A stretch of 64,000 bases of DNA from Chimaeribacter californicus. Lineage in GTDB: Bacteria > Pseudomonadota > Gammaproteobacteria > Enterobacterales > Enterobacteriaceae. Positions 18,703 through 30,825 of the stretch are shown here, piece by piece. The notes under the pieces are model-generated. The model was given only the letters and a program-made list of their open reading frames with translations, made no database searches and was not told the DNA's origin. The translations under genes were made by a program, and so were the position numbers. The stretch covers positions 1-64,000 of the forward strand of contig NZ_PJZF01000019.1 of NCBI RefSeq assembly GCF_002858675.1, read 5' to 3'. Every line of letters begins with the position of its first letter. The first letter of the stretch is position 1.

Positions 18703-19013
18703 AGTTAACCCCTTGGAGGATAAATAGCGGTCACTACGCCCATGTCAGCCATCGCGTTAACCGCCGTAAATATTCCGCAGGACGCGAAACACTTTCAGCA
18801 TAAATAGGGTTAATCAGGTGACAAACTCAATTCATCTCAATGGCGAACATGATGAATAAAAAAACAGAAAATAAAGAAAAGTGAACAGGGAAATAATAAA
18901 AAAGAAGTTTAGCTGCCGGAATGAATGATAAAAAATCATGCTCAAATTCTGACACCGGTAATAAAAAAGCCCGCCCTCTTACGAGGGCGGGCTGTTGTCC
19001 GCGCGTTAACCTG
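18703..19013. other. AT-rich spacer between chitinase and accA
   Basis: 311-bp gap. The chitinase-proximal side may contain its promoter: a minus-strand -35-like TTGTCA (18819-18824), 16-bp spacer and -10-like TATGCT (18797-18802). The middle (about 18830-18960) is strikingly AT-rich with A-runs and no credible reading frame. The accA terminator lies at 18963-18993. Promoter call is by eye and weak. Confidence 0.4.
18963..18993 (-). terminator. Terminator of the accA end of the superoperon
   Basis: Eleven-base stem AGCCCGCCCTC/GAGGGCGGGCT (18968-18978, 18983-18993), loop TTAC. On the minus strand a T-run follows (18963-18968). Confidence 0.93.
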
Positions 19014-19973
19014 TCAGCAGTAGCCGTAGGTCATCAGCCGCTGGTAGCGACGATTGCGCAGTTCTTCTTCATTCAGCACGTCGAGGTCGCTGAGGTCAGC
19101 CAGCAGTTGCGCCTTCAGCGAGGCCGACACCGCCGGGATGTCACGGTGCGCGCCACCCAGCGGCTCCGGGATCACGGAGTCGATAAGCTTCAGCTCTTTC
19201 AGGCGTGGCGCGATGATGCCCATCGCCTCCGCAGCCAGCGGGGCTTTATCTGCGCTTTTCCACAGGATAGAGGCGCAGCCTTCCGGCGAGATCACCGAGT
19301 AAGTGCTGTACTCCAGCATGTTGACCTTGTCACCCACGCCGATCGCCAGCGCGCCGCCGGAGCCGCCCTCACCAATGACGGTACAGATGACCGGCACGTT
19401 CAGGCGCGACATCTCACGCAGGTTACGGGCAATGGCCTCTGACTGGCCGCGCTCTTCTGCGCCCACACCTGGGTAGGCACCTGGGGTGTCGATGAAGGTG
19501 ATGATCGGCAGCTTGAAGCGTTCGGCCATCTCCATCAGACGCAGCGCTTTACGGTAGCCTTCCGGTGCCGGCATACCAAAGTTACGGCGGATCTTCTCTT
19601 TGGTTTCACGGCCTTTCTGATGACCAATAATCATCACCGGGCGGCCATCCAGGCGGGCGATGCCGCCCACAATGGCTTTGTCGTCAGCGTAAGCGCGGTC
19701 GCCGGCTAACTCGTCAAATTCAGTGAAAATATGTTCGATATAATCCAGCGTGTAGGGGCGGCGCGGATGGCGCGCCAGCTGGGCAATCTGCCAGGCCCCC
19801 AGATCGGAGAAGATTTTGCGGGTCAATTCCACGCTTTTCTCACGCAGGCGCTGAACCTCTTCGTCCAGATTAATATCTAATTTTTCGTCTTGACGACTGA
19901 CTGCAGTCAGCGAGTCAATTTTCGCTTCAAGCTCTGCAATCGGCTGTTCAAAATCAAGAAAATTCAGACTCAT
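19014..19973 (-). CDS. accA: Acetyl-CoA carboxylase carboxyltransferase subunit alpha
   Basis: Alpha half of the carboxyltransferase that transfers CO2 from biotin to acetyl-CoA, the first step of fatty-acid synthesis; it pairs with AccD, encoded elsewhere. 319 residues, crotonase-like fold, with the conserved [20 protein letters not shown] region near 203-222. It ends the minus-strand cluster after dnaE, as in E. coli. Confidence 0.98.
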   Translation of the reverse strand: MSLNFLDFEQPIAELEAKIDSLTAVSRQDEKLDINLDEEVQRLREKSVELTRKIFSDLGAWQIAQLARHPRRPYTLDYIEHIFTEFDELAGDRAYADDKAIVGGIARLDGRPVMIIGHQKGRETKEKIRRNFGMPAPEGYRKALRLMEMAERFKLPIITFIDTPGAYPGVGAEERGQSEAIARNLREMSRLNVPVICTVIGEGGSGGALAIGVGDKVNMLEYSTYSVISPEGCASILWKSADKAPLAAEAMGIIAPRLKELKLIDSVIPEPLGGAHRDIPAVSASLKAQLLADLSDLDVLNEEELRNRRYQRLMTYGYC

Positions 19974-19985
19974 AGTATTCCTATA

Positions 19986-22900
19986 TTAGTCAAATTCCAG
20001 TTCCACCTGCTCATTACCGACCAAGGTGCGCAAATCCAGCAATAAACGATCGGTCGGCGTGACGCGCCAGGTTGCCCCAAAGCGCAACCGTGCGCGTGCA
20101 TCTTCGCGCTGATAATACAGATGCACTGGAATCGTCCCCGATCGATGGGGTTCCAACGACTGACGGAGACGGTTCAAAAGCTGGTCATCAATTTGCCTGT
20201 CAGTCAGCGAGATAGCAAGCCCGCGAGCATATTTTTCCCGGGCTTCACTGATGTCCATGAGTTCACGGGCCGTCATTTTAAGGCCACCGCTGAAGTCATC
20301 AAAGCTGACCTGTCCGGTGGCAATCAGGATACGGTCTTTTTCCAGCAAATGCTGGTATTTTTCCAGCGCATCGGTGAACAGCATGACCTCCAGACGCCCT
20401 GAGCGGTCATCCAGCGTACAAACCCCGATGCGGTTACCCCGTTTGGTCACCATAACGCGTGATGCCACCACTAATCCTACCGCAGTGGTCATTTTGCCCC
20501 GTTCCGTCGGGTGCATATCTTTCAAACGTTGCCCGCCGGCATAACGTTCGATCTCCTTCAGGTATTGCGTGATGGGGTGGCCGGTGAGGTATAACCCCAG
20601 CGTCTCACGTTCCCCATCCAGCACTTTCTGTTCCGGCCACGGTGCCACACTGGCGTAGGACTGCTCAACCTGCTCCGGGGCATCGGCCAGCACACCAAAC
20701 ATGTCTACCTGGCCTATCGCCTCGGCTTTCGCATGCTGGTCGGCCGCTTTCAGCGCGTCACCCAGGGAGTGCATCAGCGCGGCACGGTGCGGCCCAAGGC
20801 GGTCAAACGCCCCTGACATGATCAGCTTCTCCAGAATCCGCCGGTTCAGCTTTTTGATGTCAGAGCGGGCGCAGAGGTCAAACAGCTCTTTGAAGTAGCC
20901 GTCTTTGTTGCGCGCCTCAATGATGGCTTCGATCGGCCCTTCCCCGACGCCTTTGATCGCACCGATGCCGTAAACGATCTCACCCTCATCATTGACGTGA
21001 AAATGATAGAGACCGCTGTTGATGTCCGGCGGCAGAATTTTCAGCCCCATGCGCCAGCACTCGTCCACCAGCCCGACCACTTTTTCGGTGTTGTCCATGT
21101 CTGCGGTCATTACCGCGGCCATGAACTCTGCCGGATAGTGCGCCTTAAGCCACAACGTCTGGTACGACACCAGCGCATAGGCGGCGGAGTGGGATTTATT
21201 AAAGCCGTAACCGGCGAATTTCTCCACCAGGTCGAAGATTTTTACCGACAATTCGCCGTCGATGCCGCGGGATTTCGCGCCGTCTTCAAAGCCGCCGCGC
21301 TGCTTAGCCATTTCGACCGGGTTCTTTTTCCCCATCGCACGGCGCAGCATGTCCGCGCCGCCCAGCGTATAGCCGGCCAGCACCTGAGCTATCTGCATGA
21401 CCTGTTCCTGATACAGGATAATGCCGTAGGTCGGCTCAAGTACCGGTTTCAATGACTCATGCTGCCACTGGATGTCCGGGTAGGAGATCGCTTCGCGGCC
21501 ATGTTTACGGTCAATGAAGTTGTCCACCATGCCGGATTGCAGCGGGCCGGGGCGGAACAGGGCCACCAGCGCGATCATGTCTTCGAAACAGTCAGGTTTC
21601 AGGCGTTTAATCAGATCTTTCATGCCGCGTGATTCAAGCTGGAATACCGCCGTGGTCTCCGAGCGTTGCAGCATGTCGAAACTTTTCTTGTCATCCAGCG
21701 GGATAGAGGCGATATCGATCGGCTCCAGCCCCTGTCTGGCGCGCCGGGCGTTGATCATCTCCAGCGCCCAGTTAATGATGGTCAGCGTCCGCAGGCCAAG
21801 GAAGTCAAACTTCACCAGCCCGGCATATTCCACGTCGTTCTTGTCGAACTGGGTAACCGGCTGGTTCCCCTCTGCATCACAATAGAGCGGCGCAAAATCG
21901 GTGATTTTAGTCGGCGCAATCACCACGCCGCCGGCATGTTTACCGGCGTTACGCGTCACCCCTTCCAGCTTGCGCGCCATATCGATCAGCGCACGCACTT
22001 CCTCATCAGCTTCGTAGATCTCCGGCAGTTGCGGCTCTGCTGCAAAGGCTTTTTCCAGTGTCATGCCCGGATCGGGCGGCACCAGTTTGGAGATGCGATC
22101 CACAAACCCATACGGATGGCCCAGCACCCGGCCTACGTCGCGGATAACCGCCTTGGCCGCCATGGTACCAAAGGTAATGATCTGGGAGACCGCGTCACGG
22201 CCATACAGCTCCGCCACGTGCTCAATCACCAGATCGCGCTTCTCCATGCAGAAGTCGACGTCGAAGTCAGGCATCGAGACACGTTCCGGGTTAAGGAAGC
22301 GTTCGAACAGCAGGTCAAATTCCAGCGGATCGAGGTCGGTGATTTTCAGCGCGTAGGCCACCAGTGAACCGGCACCTGACCCACGGCCCGGCCCCACCGG
22401 CACCCCGTTATCTTTCGACCACTGGATGAACTCCATCACGATCAGGAAGTAACCCGGGAAGCCCATCTGGTTAATCACGTTCAGCTCGATCTCAAGCCGC
22501 TCGTCATACTCCGGCCGTTTCTGCGCCCGCACGTCAGGATCGGGGAACAGGAACTCAAGCCGTTCCTCCAGCCCCTCGCGCGATTTCATCACCAGGAAAT
22601 CTTCGGTGGTCATCTCCCCGGTCGGGAACTGCGGCAGGAAGTATTCACCCAGGCGGATGGTAACGTTACAGCGCTTGGCTATCTCGACACTGTTTTCCAG
22701 CGCCTCGGGGATGTCGGCAAACAGCTCGCACATCTCCTCTTCGCTGCGCATATATTGCTGGGCGCTGTAGTTGCGCGGCCGCTTGGGATCGTCGAGGGTG
22801 AAGCCGTCATGAATGGCCACGCGGATTTCGTGGGCGTCAAAATCATCGGCCACCAGGAAGCGCACATCGTTGGTCGCCACCACCGGCACGCCGCGCTCCG

Positions 22901-23468
22901 TCGCCAGGGCCACAGCGGCATGGAGATAGGCTTCTTCATCCCCCCGCCCGGTGCGGATTAGCTCCAGATAGTAGCGGTTGGGAAAGTGTTCGGCATAAAA
23001 CGCCAGCGCCTGGTCAACCTGAACCTGATTGCCGCGCAACAGGAATTTACCGACATCGCCCTGGCGGCCGCCGGAGAGCAGCAACAACCCCTCTTTCTGC
23101 TCTGCCAGCCACTCACGATCGATGATCGGGCCGGCGGCACCGTAGCCGCGCTGATACGCCCGCGAGATCAACAGCGTGAGGTTTTGGTAACCCTCATTAT
23201 TCATCGCCAGCACGGTAAGCTGGGCCAGTTCATCGCCCAGTTCCGCACTTTGCACATGGAAATCGGCCCCGATGATCGGTTTGATCCCGGCACCGTGCGC
23301 GCTGCCATAAAATTTCACCAGCCCGCAGAGGTTGGTGAAATCCGTTATTGCCAGGGCCGGCATAGCGAGGGCAGCCGCTCGCTTAACCAACGGGCCCACT
23401 TTGGCTAGCCCATCAATCATGGAGTAGTCACTGTGTACGCGCAGGTGAACAAAACGAGGTTCGGCCAT
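19986..23468 (-). CDS. dnaE: DNA polymerase III catalytic subunit alpha
   Basis: Replicative polymerase of 1160 residues. The PHP domain is at the N-terminus (HSDYSMIDG). The C-family palm carries the catalytic acidic motif [13 protein letters not shown] near residue 400. The beta-clamp-binding peptide QVDMFG lies near residue 920, and OB-fold and tau-binding regions follow. Full length, no frameshift. Flanked by rnhB and accA as in E. coli. Confidence 0.98.
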   Translation of the reverse strand: MAEPRFVHLRVHSDYSMIDGLAKVGPLVKRAAALAMPALAITDFTNLCGLVKFYGSAHGAGIKPIIGADFHVQSAELGDELAQLTVLAMNNEGYQNLTLLISRAYQRGYGAAGPIIDREWLAEQKEGLLLLSGGRQGDVGKFLLRGNQVQVDQALAFYAEHFPNRYYLELIRTGRGDEEAYLHAAVALATERGVPVVATNDVRFLVADDFDAHEIRVAIHDGFTLDDPKRPRNYSAQQYMRSEEEMCELFADIPEALENSVEIAKRCNVTIRLGEYFLPQFPTGEMTTEDFLVMKSREGLEERLEFLFPDPDVRAQKRPEYDERLEIELNVINQMGFPGYFLIVMEFIQWSKDNGVPVGPGRGSGAGSLVAYALKITDLDPLEFDLLFERFLNPERVSMPDFDVDFCMEKRDLVIEHVAELYGRDAVSQIITFGTMAAKAVIRDVGRVLGHPYGFVDRISKLVPPDPGMTLEKAFAAEPQLPEIYEADEEVRALIDMARKLEGVTRNAGKHAGGVVIAPTKITDFAPLYCDAEGNQPVTQFDKNDVEYAGLVKFDFLGLRTLTIINWALEMINARRARQGLEPIDIASIPLDDKKSFDMLQRSETTAVFQLESRGMKDLIKRLKPDCFEDMIALVALFRPGPLQSGMVDNFIDRKHGREAISYPDIQWQHESLKPVLEPTYGIILYQEQVMQIAQVLAGYTLGGADMLRRAMGKKNPVEMAKQRGGFEDGAKSRGIDGELSVKIFDLVEKFAGYGFNKSHSAAYALVSYQTLWLKAHYPAEFMAAVMTADMDNTEKVVGLVDECWRMGLKILPPDINSGLYHFHVNDEGEIVYGIGAIKGVGEGPIEAIIEARNKDGYFKELFDLCARSDIKKLNRRILEKLIMSGAFDRLGPHRAALMHSLGDALKAADQHAKAEAIGQVDMFGVLADAPEQVEQSYASVAPWPEQKVLDGERETLGLYLTGHPITQYLKEIERYAGGQRLKDMHPTERGKMTTAVGLVVASRVMVTKRGNRIGVCTLDDRSGRLEVMLFTDALEKYQHLLEKDRILIATGQVSFDDFSGGLKMTARELMDISEAREKYARGLAISLTDRQIDDQLLNRLRQSLEPHRSGTIPVHLYYQREDARARLRFGATWRVTPTDRLLLDLRTLVGNEQVELEFD

Positions 23469-23529
23469 ATCGAAATACCAGAATAGAGTGAATGGAAGCC
23501 CACGCAGCGGAATGTGCGCGGGTAATCAG

Positions 23530-24132
23530 TTAACGTGGCGGCAGCGCCAGCGCACGCCTGACCGGGCCAAAACTGCGCCGGTGGTGGATTGTTGCACCGA
23601 ACTGCGCCAGCCTCTCCAGATGGAAGGCGGTAGGATACCCTTTGTGCTGGGCAAACCCATAGTCCGGGAACTGCTGATCCAACTCGGCCATCTCGCGATC
23701 GCGGGTGACTTTCGCCAGGATCGAGGCGGCGCTGATCTCAGCAACCCGGCTGTCGCCTTTGACCACCGCCAGGGCGGCCATCGGCAGTGCCGGGCAGCGG
23801 TTGCCGTCAATCAGTACCATGTCCGGCGTGACGGCCAGCCCGGCGACCGCCCTTTGCATCGCCAGCATCGTGGCATGCAGAATATTCAGCTCGTCAATCT
23901 CTTCCGGTTCGGCACGCCCCAGGCTCCAGGCCAGCGCTTTCTCCGTGATCTCGTCAAACAGCGCCAGGCGCCGTTTTTCACTGAGTTTTTTGGAGTCTGC
24001 CAGTCCGGTGATCGGGCGGGACGGGTCAAGGATCACGGCGGCAGTCACCACCGCGCCCACCAGCGGGCCACGGCCCACTTCATCCACACCGGCAATACAG
24101 TGCGCGGCGGGATAGACAAAAATTTCACTCAT
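23530..24132 (-). CDS. rnhB: Ribonuclease HII
   Basis: Cleaves RNA in RNA-DNA hybrids and initiates ribonucleotide excision repair. 200 residues; the catalytic pair Asp17-Glu18 lies in [13 protein letters not shown] and a further acidic residue in VLIDGN. Its start overlaps the lpxB stop by 4 nt (ATGA). Confidence 0.97.
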   Translation of the reverse strand: MSEIFVYPAAHCIAGVDEVGRGPLVGAVVTAAVILDPSRPITGLADSKKLSEKRRLALFDEITEKALAWSLGRAEPEEIDELNILHATMLAMQRAVAGLAVTPDMVLIDGNRCPALPMAALAVVKGDSRVAEISAASILAKVTRDREMAELDQQFPDYGFAQHKGYPTAFHLERLAQFGATIHHRRSFGPVRRALALPPR

Positions 24133-25277
24133 GGATGAGCCAGTTCCAATACAGCCTGCGCCGCCTGTTCATCGGCGTTGCAGCGGATATGCTGATGTAA
24201 TTCAAGGAAAGTCTGTTTCAGTGCCGTGCTCTGCTCACCACCGGCCAGCAGCGGCAACAGGGCAGCGGCCAGTTTCTCCGGCATACAGTCATGCTGCAAC
24301 AGCTCCGTCACGATTTCACGCCCGGCCAGCAAATTGGGCAATGACACATACGGCGTTTTGATCAACCGTTCAGCCAGCCAGAACGTAAAGGGTTTCATCC
24401 GGTAACCCACCACCATCGGGCATTTTGCCAGCATACACTCCAGTGCTGCCGTGCCTGAGGCCAGCAGCGCGGCATCACTGGCGATCATCGCATCGCGCGA
24501 CTGACCGTCCAGCAGGTGCATCGGCAGTGTCGGTGCCACTTCCGTTTTAATACGTTCAAACTGTTCACGCCGCCGGGCATTGACCAGCGGCACCACAATT
24601 TCCAGGTCAGGATAGGTCTCGCGCAACCGCAGCGCCGTGCGCAGGAAGTCGGCGCTGAGCATCTCGACCTCAGCATTACGGCTGCCCGGCAGCAGCGCCA
24701 GACAGCGAGCCCCCTCAGCAATACCCAGCCGCTGGCGGGCCTGCTGTTTATCAGGGTGCAACGGCATCGCATCCGCCAGGGTATGGCCGATAAAGCGGCA
24801 CGGCACATTGAATTTGTCGTAAAACGCTTTTTCGAAAGGCAGGAAAGCCAGCACCAGATCGGTAGCTTTGCCGATTTTGAAAACGCGTTTTTGTCGCCAG
24901 GCCCAGACTGAGGGGCTGACGTAATGGATAGTGCGGAGGCCACGTTGCTTCAGCCGCCCTTCCAGCGTGATATTAAAATCCGGGGCATCAATGCCGACAA
25001 ATACATCGGGTTGTAATTCGCTGAAGCGCCGGGTCAGGTCACGGCGGATTTTCAACAGGCGCGGCAGTCGTTCAACCACTTCCACCACGCCCATCACCGC
25101 CAGCTCTTCCATCTCATACCAGGCTTCACACCCTTCAGCCTGCATCAGCGGCCCTGCGACACCCACAAAGCGGGTGTCCGGGTAATGCGTTTTCAGCGCG
25201 CGAATCAGACCGGCACCAAGAATGTCGCCGGACGTTTCACCGGCAACCAGGCCGATCGTCAATGGACGCTTTTGCAT
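24129..25277 (-). CDS. lpxB: Lipid-A-disaccharide synthase
   Basis: Glycosyltransferase that joins UDP-diacyl-GlcN and lipid X to make the lipid A disaccharide at the inner face of the cytoplasmic membrane. 382 residues, with N-terminal GEXSGD motif ([15 protein letters not shown]) and the downstream [13 protein letters not shown] segment. Lies 3 nt downstream of lpxA and overlaps rnhB. Confidence 0.98.
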   Translation of the reverse strand: MQKRPLTIGLVAGETSGDILGAGLIRALKTHYPDTRFVGVAGPLMQAEGCEAWYEMEELAVMGVVEVVERLPRLLKIRRDLTRRFSELQPDVFVGIDAPDFNITLEGRLKQRGLRTIHYVSPSVWAWRQKRVFKIGKATDLVLAFLPFEKAFYDKFNVPCRFIGHTLADAMPLHPDKQQARQRLGIAEGARCLALLPGSRNAEVEMLSADFLRTALRLRETYPDLEIVVPLVNARRREQFERIKTEVAPTLPMHLLDGQSRDAMIASDAALLASGTAALECMLAKCPMVVGYRMKPFTFWLAERLIKTPYVSLPNLLAGREIVTELLQHDCMPEKLAAALLPLLAGGEQSTALKQTFLELHQHIRCNADEQAAQAVLELAHP

Positions 25278-25280
25278 ACG

Positions 25281-26069
25281 TCAGCGAATAATGCCGCGCT
25301 TGGAACGGGCAAAGAACTCACTGAAGGGTTTTACCGCCGGATGCTGCTCAGCAATGGCGGCAATTTCCGGCAGCGCCTCTTCCAGCGTTTTACCGCTGCG
25401 GTAGAGCACCTTGTAAGCATTACGGATAGCATGCAGCGACTCTTTCTCAAAACCGCGGCGCTTCAGCCCTTCGATATTGATGCCGAACGGCGTGGCATGG
25501 TTGCCCTGCGCGATGACAAACGGCGGCACATCCTGCGCCACACCGGAACACCCGCCTACCATCACATGCGCACCAATCACACAGAACTGGTGAATCGCCG
25601 TCATGCCGCCGATGATAGCGAAATCATCGATATGCACGTGGCCACCCAACGTCGCGTTATTGGCCAGAATGCAGCGGTTACCGATCACGCAGTCATGCGC
25701 CACATGGGCATTTACCATCAACAGATTGTCACTGCCAATCTTCGTCAGGTTGCCGCCCTGGGTGGTGCCGCGGTGAATGGTGACGCTTTCACGGATGCTG
25801 TTACGATCGCCAATTTCCGTACGCGTCGGTTCCCCGGCGTACTTCAGATCCTGGTTAACCTCACCAATGGTGGCGAACTGGTAGATCGTGTTGTCACGGC
25901 CAATTTTCGTCACACCGTTGACCACAACATGCGATTTCAGCACCGTCCCTTCGCCAATCTCTACCTGTGAGCCGATATAGCAGAAAGGACCAATATGTGC
26001 GCCGGCGCCGATAACGGCACCTTCTTCAACAATAGCGCTGGGATGGATATAGGCGGTTTTGTCAGTCAC
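25281..26069 (-). CDS. lpxA: UDP-N-acetylglucosamine O-acyltransferase
   Basis: First enzyme of lipid A synthesis, moving 3-hydroxyacyl from ACP to UDP-GlcNAc. The left-handed beta-helix of hexapeptide repeats covers most of residues 1-190. The catalytic base His125 lies in NAHVAHDC, same number as in E. coli. 262 residues. Tight operon spacing (3 nt) to fabZ upstream and lpxB downstream. Confidence 0.98.
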   Translation of the reverse strand: MTDKTAYIHPSAIVEEGAVIGAGAHIGPFCYIGSQVEIGEGTVLKSHVVVNGVTKIGRDNTIYQFATIGEVNQDLKYAGEPTRTEIGDRNSIRESVTIHRGTTQGGNLTKIGSDNLLMVNAHVAHDCVIGNRCILANNATLGGHVHIDDFAIIGGMTAIHQFCVIGAHVMVGGCSGVAQDVPPFVIAQGNHATPFGINIEGLKRRGFEKESLHAIRNAYKVLYRSGKTLEEALPEIAAIAEQHPAVKPFSEFFARSKRGIIR

Positions 26070-26072
26070 GAA

Positions 26073-26528
26073 TTAACTCTCCCGACGACGGGCGCACATC
26101 ATTGTAGCTTCACAGGCCACTTCACCGTCAACTTTGGCGACACCTTTGAAACGCGCTACGCCACGACGTTCTTTAATGAATTCAACTTCCAGAATCATCT
26201 GGTCACCCGGTAATACTGGACGTTTAAAGCGGGCGTCGTCAATGGCAGCGAAGTAGTACAGTTCACCCGGCTCGAGTTTACCAACGCTTTTAAAGGCCAG
26301 AATACCGGTTGCCTGAGCCATGGCCTCAAGAATCAGTACACCTGGGAAAATCGGCTTACCAGGGAAATGGCCCTGGAAAAACGGTTCGTTGACTGAAACG
26401 TTTTTCACTGCACGAAGGAATTTACCTTCCTCGAAATCCAGAACGCGATCGACCAGCAAAAAAGGATAGCGGTGCGGAAGCAAATCCATAATCTCTTCAA
26501 TATGCAGAGTATGAGTGTCAGTAGTCAA
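26073..26528 (-). CDS. fabZ: 3-hydroxyacyl-[acyl-carrier-protein] dehydratase
   Basis: Dehydrates 3-hydroxyacyl-ACP in fatty-acid elongation. Competition with LpxA/LpxC for 3-hydroxymyristoyl-ACP balances phospholipid and lipid A synthesis. Hot-dog fold, 151 residues, catalytic His54 (GHFPG) and Glu68 (LEAMAQ) at E. coli numbering. Separated from lpxD by an unusual hairpin-rich spacer. Confidence 0.98.
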   Translation of the reverse strand: MTTDTHTLHIEEIMDLLPHRYPFLLVDRVLDFEEGKFLRAVKNVSVNEPFFQGHFPGKPIFPGVLILEAMAQATGILAFKSVGKLEPGELYYFAAIDDARFKRPVLPGDQMILEVEFIKERRGVARFKGVAKVDGEVACEATMMCARRRES

Positions 26529-26686
26529 AATACTCTTCCTGTCTTAAAAAACTGATGGCATTAATAACACGGCCTGCTTAACCCCCAAAAGGAGGGCATA
26601 AGGCAGGCCGCAAATAGGGGTATGTATATGCAACATGCTGCTGCACGTTGCGCCCTTGCCCGCCGTTTAGCGGGCAAGGAGGGTGA
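26529..26686 (-). other. Hairpin-rich spacer between lpxD and fabZ
   Basis: 158-nt spacer inside the operon with two inverted repeats. A long stem-loop at 26570-26610 has arms CGGCCTGC-TTA and TAAGGCAGGCCG, one base bulged. A perfect 10-bp stem CCTTGCCCGC/GCGGGCAAGG spans 26654-26679 with loop CGTTTA. Neither has a T-tract on the minus strand, so they look like processing, stability or attenuation structures rather than simple terminators. Confidence 0.55.
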
Positions 26687-27709
26687 TTAGTCTTTTCCGA
26701 CTTTACGCTCAACAGCTTTTAAGCGCTTGTTTATTTCGTCAATATTCATCACCAGCGCGGCAGTTTTGCGCCACGCTTTATTGGTCTGCAACGGAATGCC
26801 CGAAGAGTATACCCCAGGTTCAGTGATTGGTCGCATAACCATTCCCATTCCGGTGACAACCGCCTGGTCGCAGATCTCCATGTGACCATTAATCACACTG
26901 GCGCCGCCAATCTGGCAATAACGGCCGATTTTGAGGCTGCCGGCCATGATCACACCGCCCGCAACCGCCGTATTGTCGCCAATCACAACGTTATGCGCAA
27001 TCTGACATTGGTTATCAATGATGACACCGTTGCCGATAATTGTATTGTCCAGCGCGCCACGGTCAATGGTGGTGCAGGCGCCGATCTCTACCCGGTCACC
27101 AATTTGCACGGTACCGAGCTGAGGAATTTTGATCCAGTTACCACGATCGTTTGCATAACCGAAACCGTCTGCGCCAATGACCGTGCCGGATTGTATCAGG
27201 CATTGCTGGCCGATTTCGATATTGTGGTAAACCGTGACATTGGCCCACAGGCGGGTGCCTGCGCCAATCCGGGTATTTTTACCGATGAAACATCCCGCAC
27301 CGATCACCACGTTGTCGCCCAGTACAACGCCCGATTCAATCACCGCGTTAGCGCCAATCGCGACATTGGCCCCCAGGCTTGCCTGCGGGGAGACCACTGC
27401 ACTCGGTGCAATCTCTTCAGCCGGTGACGGGGTCGTATCCAACAGTTGCGCCATACGTGCATAGGTCAGGTAGGGGTTTTTAACCACCAGCGCGGCCCCC
27501 TGCCAGAACGGCAGGTCAGCTTCCGTTAATACCACTGCGCCCGCCTGGCAGGCAGCGAGTTGTTCACGGTAGCGGCTGTTGGAGAGGAAAGTGATGTGCT
27601 CAGAACCTGCGGAATGCATAGAAGCAATGCCGGTGATGGCAAGATTGCCATCACCGTGCACGTGTGCATCCAACTGCTGTGCAAGATCAGCCAGTCGAAT
27701 TGAAGACAT
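26687..27709 (-). CDS. lpxD: UDP-3-O-(3-hydroxymyristoyl)glucosamine N-acyltransferase
   Basis: Third lipid A step, adding the second 3-hydroxyacyl chain to the 2-amino group. 340 residues: an N-terminal uridine-binding domain (about 1-100), a left-handed beta-helix of hexapeptide repeats (about 105-310) with likely catalytic His in [10 protein letters not shown], and a C-terminal helix. It begins 3 nt after the skp stop. Confidence 0.98.
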   Translation of the reverse strand: MSSIRLADLAQQLDAHVHGDGNLAITGIASMHSAGSEHITFLSNSRYREQLAACQAGAVVLTEADLPFWQGAALVVKNPYLTYARMAQLLDTTPSPAEEIAPSAVVSPQASLGANVAIGANAVIESGVVLGDNVVIGAGCFIGKNTRIGAGTRLWANVTVYHNIEIGQQCLIQSGTVIGADGFGYANDRGNWIKIPQLGTVQIGDRVEIGACTTIDRGALDNTIIGNGVIIDNQCQIAHNVVIGDNTAVAGGVIMAGSLKIGRYCQIGGASVINGHMEICDQAVVTGMGMVMRPITEPGVYSSGIPLQTNKAWRKTAALVMNIDEINKRLKAVERKVGKD

Positions 27710-27712
27710 GGA

Positions 27713-28210
27713 TTATTTAACCTGTTTCAGCACATCAGCCGTAATGTCTTTGTCAGCATTGGCGTAAGCCACGGCGTTAGCGTCGATGACCACGTCATAG
27801 CCTTCTTTGCTGGCAACGTTTTTCACTGCATCCTGAATACGGCTCAGGATCTTGTTACGCTCTTCCATCTGACGGCGACGGTTATCCTGCTCAAAAGCCT
27901 GCGCTTTGCTGGAGAAGGTTTCACGCTGTGCCATCACGCTTTTTTCCAGCTTGCTGCGCTCGCTGGCTTTCATGGTAGAGCCGTCACGCTGCAGCTTTTG
28001 CATCTGGGTTTGCAGATCACGTTCCATACCCTGCAACTCAGTCGCCCGGCTTTTGAACTCGCTTTCCAGTTGCTTGGCAACTGCATCACGCGCAGGAAGC
28101 TGCTGGAAAATGCTGGAAACGTTAACCACTGCAATTTTGTCAGCAGCCTGAACGCCTGCAGAAGCAGCCATTGCTAAACCGAGGCTCGCGGCACACAACC
28201 ACTTTTTCAC
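27713..28210 (-). CDS. skp: Periplasmic chaperone Skp (OmpH)
   Basis: Trimeric 'jellyfish' chaperone that carries unfolded outer-membrane proteins to BamA. GTG at 28210 is chosen because AAGGAG lies upstream and the product starts [15 protein letters not shown], a Sec signal peptide cut after about VQAA. The middle (about 45-125) is charged and coiled-coil forming, as in the tentacle arms. 165 residues. Sits between bamA and lpxD. Confidence 0.96.
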   Translation of the reverse strand: MKKWLCAASLGLAMAASAGVQAADKIAVVNVSSIFQQLPARDAVAKQLESEFKSRATELQGMERDLQTQMQKLQRDGSTMKASERSKLEKSVMAQRETFSSKAQAFEQDNRRRQMEERNKILSRIQDAVKNVASKEGYDVVIDANAVAYANADKDITADVLKQVK

Positions 28211-28286
28211 TATAAACTCCTTAACATCACCCGTTTGTGTCAGAGACACTTGAATTACACAACCCACCAAGCATAACACACTGCCT

Positions 28287-28310
28287 TTTCCCAGGACTCG
28301 CCTGGGAAAG
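28287..28310 (-). other. Intercistronic hairpin between bamA and skp
   Basis: Perfect 9-bp inverted repeat TTTCCCAGG/CCTGGGAAA (28287-28295, 28301-28309) with loop ACTCG, in the 156-nt bamA-skp spacer. There is no T-tract on the minus strand, so it is more likely an RNA-stability or partial attenuation element than a terminator. Confidence 0.45.
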
Positions 28311-28366
28311 AGAGCGGCCGCGTGATGTTGCCGTGATCTTGCTGGATAGGCACCCGAGTGGGTGCA

Positions 28367-30790
28367 TTACCATGTTTTACCGATATTAAACTGGAACTGC
28401 TCCGCCTTGTCGCCATCATATTTCTTGATAGGCTGCGCATAGGAGAAGACCAGCGGCCCCAGCGGAGACATCCACTGCAGCGCGATACCGGAGGACACAC
28501 GGAAGTTATCCGGTGAACTGTAATCCGGAACGCCGGCCGCGTCAGTCGCGGCGGTGTTTTCCCAGTTGGTATCCCAGACCGTACCCCCGTCCACAAACAG
28601 CGAGGTACGTACCGAGTTAGCATATTTCTCACTGATAAACGGCGTCGGCACAATCAGTTCGGCACTCAGTACTGCCATGGCGTTACCGCCCACTGCATCG
28701 TCTGAGTTCTCTACCGGGCAACCCGCATAGCTGGTATTACCGCTGTTACAACGGTAATAGGCTGCTTTCGGGCCAATGGTGTTGGACTGGAAGCCACGTA
28801 CAGTGCTTGAACCACCGGCATAGAAGTTGTCGTAGAACGGCACTTCTTTACCACCCAGGCCGTCGGCATACCCGGCACGGGCACGACCCATCAGCACCCA
28901 TTCGCGATTTTCGCTCAGCGGCAGATAGGACGTCGAGTCGAAGGTAATTTTGTAGTATTCATTGTCTGAGCCCGGCACCGTGACTTTACCGTTCAGGCTG
29001 GCGCGCGTCCCGGATGTCGGGAAGTAGCCACGGTCAAGGTTGTTGTAAGTCCAGCCAAGGTTCAGCATGAAGTCATTGGCGCTGTAATCGGTGGTGTTGG
29101 TATCTTCACCCACCGTCACAGCCGGATTAACGCCCACCGAGTTCAGATAGCGCCACATACTGACCTGAGGTTCCATATCGGACAGGTCATTATGGACGTA
29201 ATCCAGCCCCAGACGCAGCGAGTTATTCTCGTTGATTGGGAAGCCCAGCGTCGTGCCGAGGCCGTAGCTGCGGTTGGTATAATCGGACAGATCGGCGTCA
29301 TCTGCTTTAAAGTCGTTATAGAACAGACGACCGCCCAGGCTAACCCCATCCACTGTAAAGTACGGGTCGGTCAGTGAGAGTTCCGCATACGTCTGGTAAT
29401 CGTTTTTGGTGCCGGTAATGCCCACAGTGTTCCCGGTGCCCAGCCAGTTATCCTGCTGTACGCCGACCTGGAAACTCACGCCGCTTTCCGTGCCGTAACC
29501 AATACCAAAGTTAAAGGTACCGGTGTTACGCTCTTTCACCTTGTACGTTACATCCACCTGGTCAGCAGTACCTGGTACGCGTTGGGTATCCACATCCACT
29601 GTTTCAAAGTAACCAAGGCGGTTAAGACGCTCTTTGCCCTGATCAACCTGGTCGTTACCCAGCCAGGCCCCTTCCATCTGGCGCATTTCGCGGCGCAATA
29701 CGGAATCCTTGCTGGTGTCGTTCCCTTCAAAACGGATATGGCGCACATAGAAGCGGTTACCGGCATCAACGGCAATATGCAGTTTTACCGTTTTATCCGC
29801 ATCATTGATTTCAGGCTGGGTAATCACGCGTGGGTAGGCATAACCATAACGGCCCAACATCTGTTTGATGTCGTTTTCCATCTTGGTCACTTTGGTGCCG
29901 TTATACAGCTCGCCCGGCTCTATTTTCGTCAGGCTGGTGACTTCCGCAGAGTGCCCGGCCATATTGCCGTTGATATCAACCCCAGACAGCTTGTACTGCT
30001 CGCCTTCAGTGATATTCAGGGTGATATAGATCCCTTTCTTATCCGGCGTCAGGCTGACCTGAGTCGAGTCGATATTGAAACGGGCATAACCGCGGTCGAG
30101 GTAGAAACTGCGTAAGGTTTCCAAATCCCCTGCCAGCTTCTGCTTCTGATATTTCCGGTCACCCACCAGGTTCCACCACGGCACTTCATCACGCAGCTGG
30201 AAGCGCGAGATGAGTTCATCGGTAGGGAACGCATGGTTGCCTACAATGTTAATCTGCTGAATTTTGGCTGACACGCCTTCCGTGAAGACCAGTTTCAGGT
30301 CAACCCGGTTACGCGGCAACGGCGTGACCACCGCTTTCACGGAAGCGCTGTATTTGCCGACGCTGTAATAGAAATCCTCCAGGCCTTTCTCAATGCTGGA
30401 GAGAGTGGTGCGATCGAGCGCTTCACCAACGCGGACGCCGGAGGCTTCCAGGTTCTGTTTGAGCATGTCATCTTTCACCGATTTATTACCGGAGAAAGTG
30501 ATGCTGGCGATTGTTGGGCGCTCTTTCACTTGTACGATTAAGGTATCACCATCGCGCAGGACACGGACATCCTCGAAGTTCCCTGTTGCAAACAGGGCAC
30601 GGATGGTGCTGCTGATATCTTCATCATTCACCGTATCGCCTACGCGAACCGGCATATTGAGTAACGCCGCACCGACGGCAACTCGTTGCAGGCCTTCGAA
30701 ATGAATGTCCTTCACTACGAACCCGTCTGCACCGTATACGGTGGCGCTGCCAAACAGCAGCGACGCTATGAGCAACTTTTTCATCGCCAT
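28367..30790 (-). CDS. bamA: Outer-membrane protein assembly factor BamA
   Basis: Core Omp85 component of the BAM complex that folds beta-barrel proteins into the outer membrane. 807 residues: signal peptide (about 1-20, ending VYG-A), five POTRA domains (about 21-420), and a C-terminal 16-strand barrel ending in the aromatic-terminated QFNIGKTW. The barrel lid/loop contains two cysteines (CNSG, YAGCP), as in E. coli. Downstream of rseP in the envelope operon. Confidence 0.98.
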   Translation of the reverse strand: MAMKKLLIASLLFGSATVYGADGFVVKDIHFEGLQRVAVGAALLNMPVRVGDTVNDEDISSTIRALFATGNFEDVRVLRDGDTLIVQVKERPTIASITFSGNKSVKDDMLKQNLEASGVRVGEALDRTTLSSIEKGLEDFYYSVGKYSASVKAVVTPLPRNRVDLKLVFTEGVSAKIQQINIVGNHAFPTDELISRFQLRDEVPWWNLVGDRKYQKQKLAGDLETLRSFYLDRGYARFNIDSTQVSLTPDKKGIYITLNITEGEQYKLSGVDINGNMAGHSAEVTSLTKIEPGELYNGTKVTKMENDIKQMLGRYGYAYPRVITQPEINDADKTVKLHIAVDAGNRFYVRHIRFEGNDTSKDSVLRREMRQMEGAWLGNDQVDQGKERLNRLGYFETVDVDTQRVPGTADQVDVTYKVKERNTGTFNFGIGYGTESGVSFQVGVQQDNWLGTGNTVGITGTKNDYQTYAELSLTDPYFTVDGVSLGGRLFYNDFKADDADLSDYTNRSYGLGTTLGFPINENNSLRLGLDYVHNDLSDMEPQVSMWRYLNSVGVNPAVTVGEDTNTTDYSANDFMLNLGWTYNNLDRGYFPTSGTRASLNGKVTVPGSDNEYYKITFDSTSYLPLSENREWVLMGRARAGYADGLGGKEVPFYDNFYAGGSSTVRGFQSNTIGPKAAYYRCNSGNTSYAGCPVENSDDAVGGNAMAVLSAELIVPTPFISEKYANSVRTSLFVDGGTVWDTNWENTAATDAAGVPDYSSPDNFRVSSGIALQWMSPLGPLVFSYAQPIKKYDGDKAEQFQFNIGKTW

Positions 30791-30825
30791 CGTTGTTATG
30801 CGTTCTTCCTAACCTATCCCCCACC

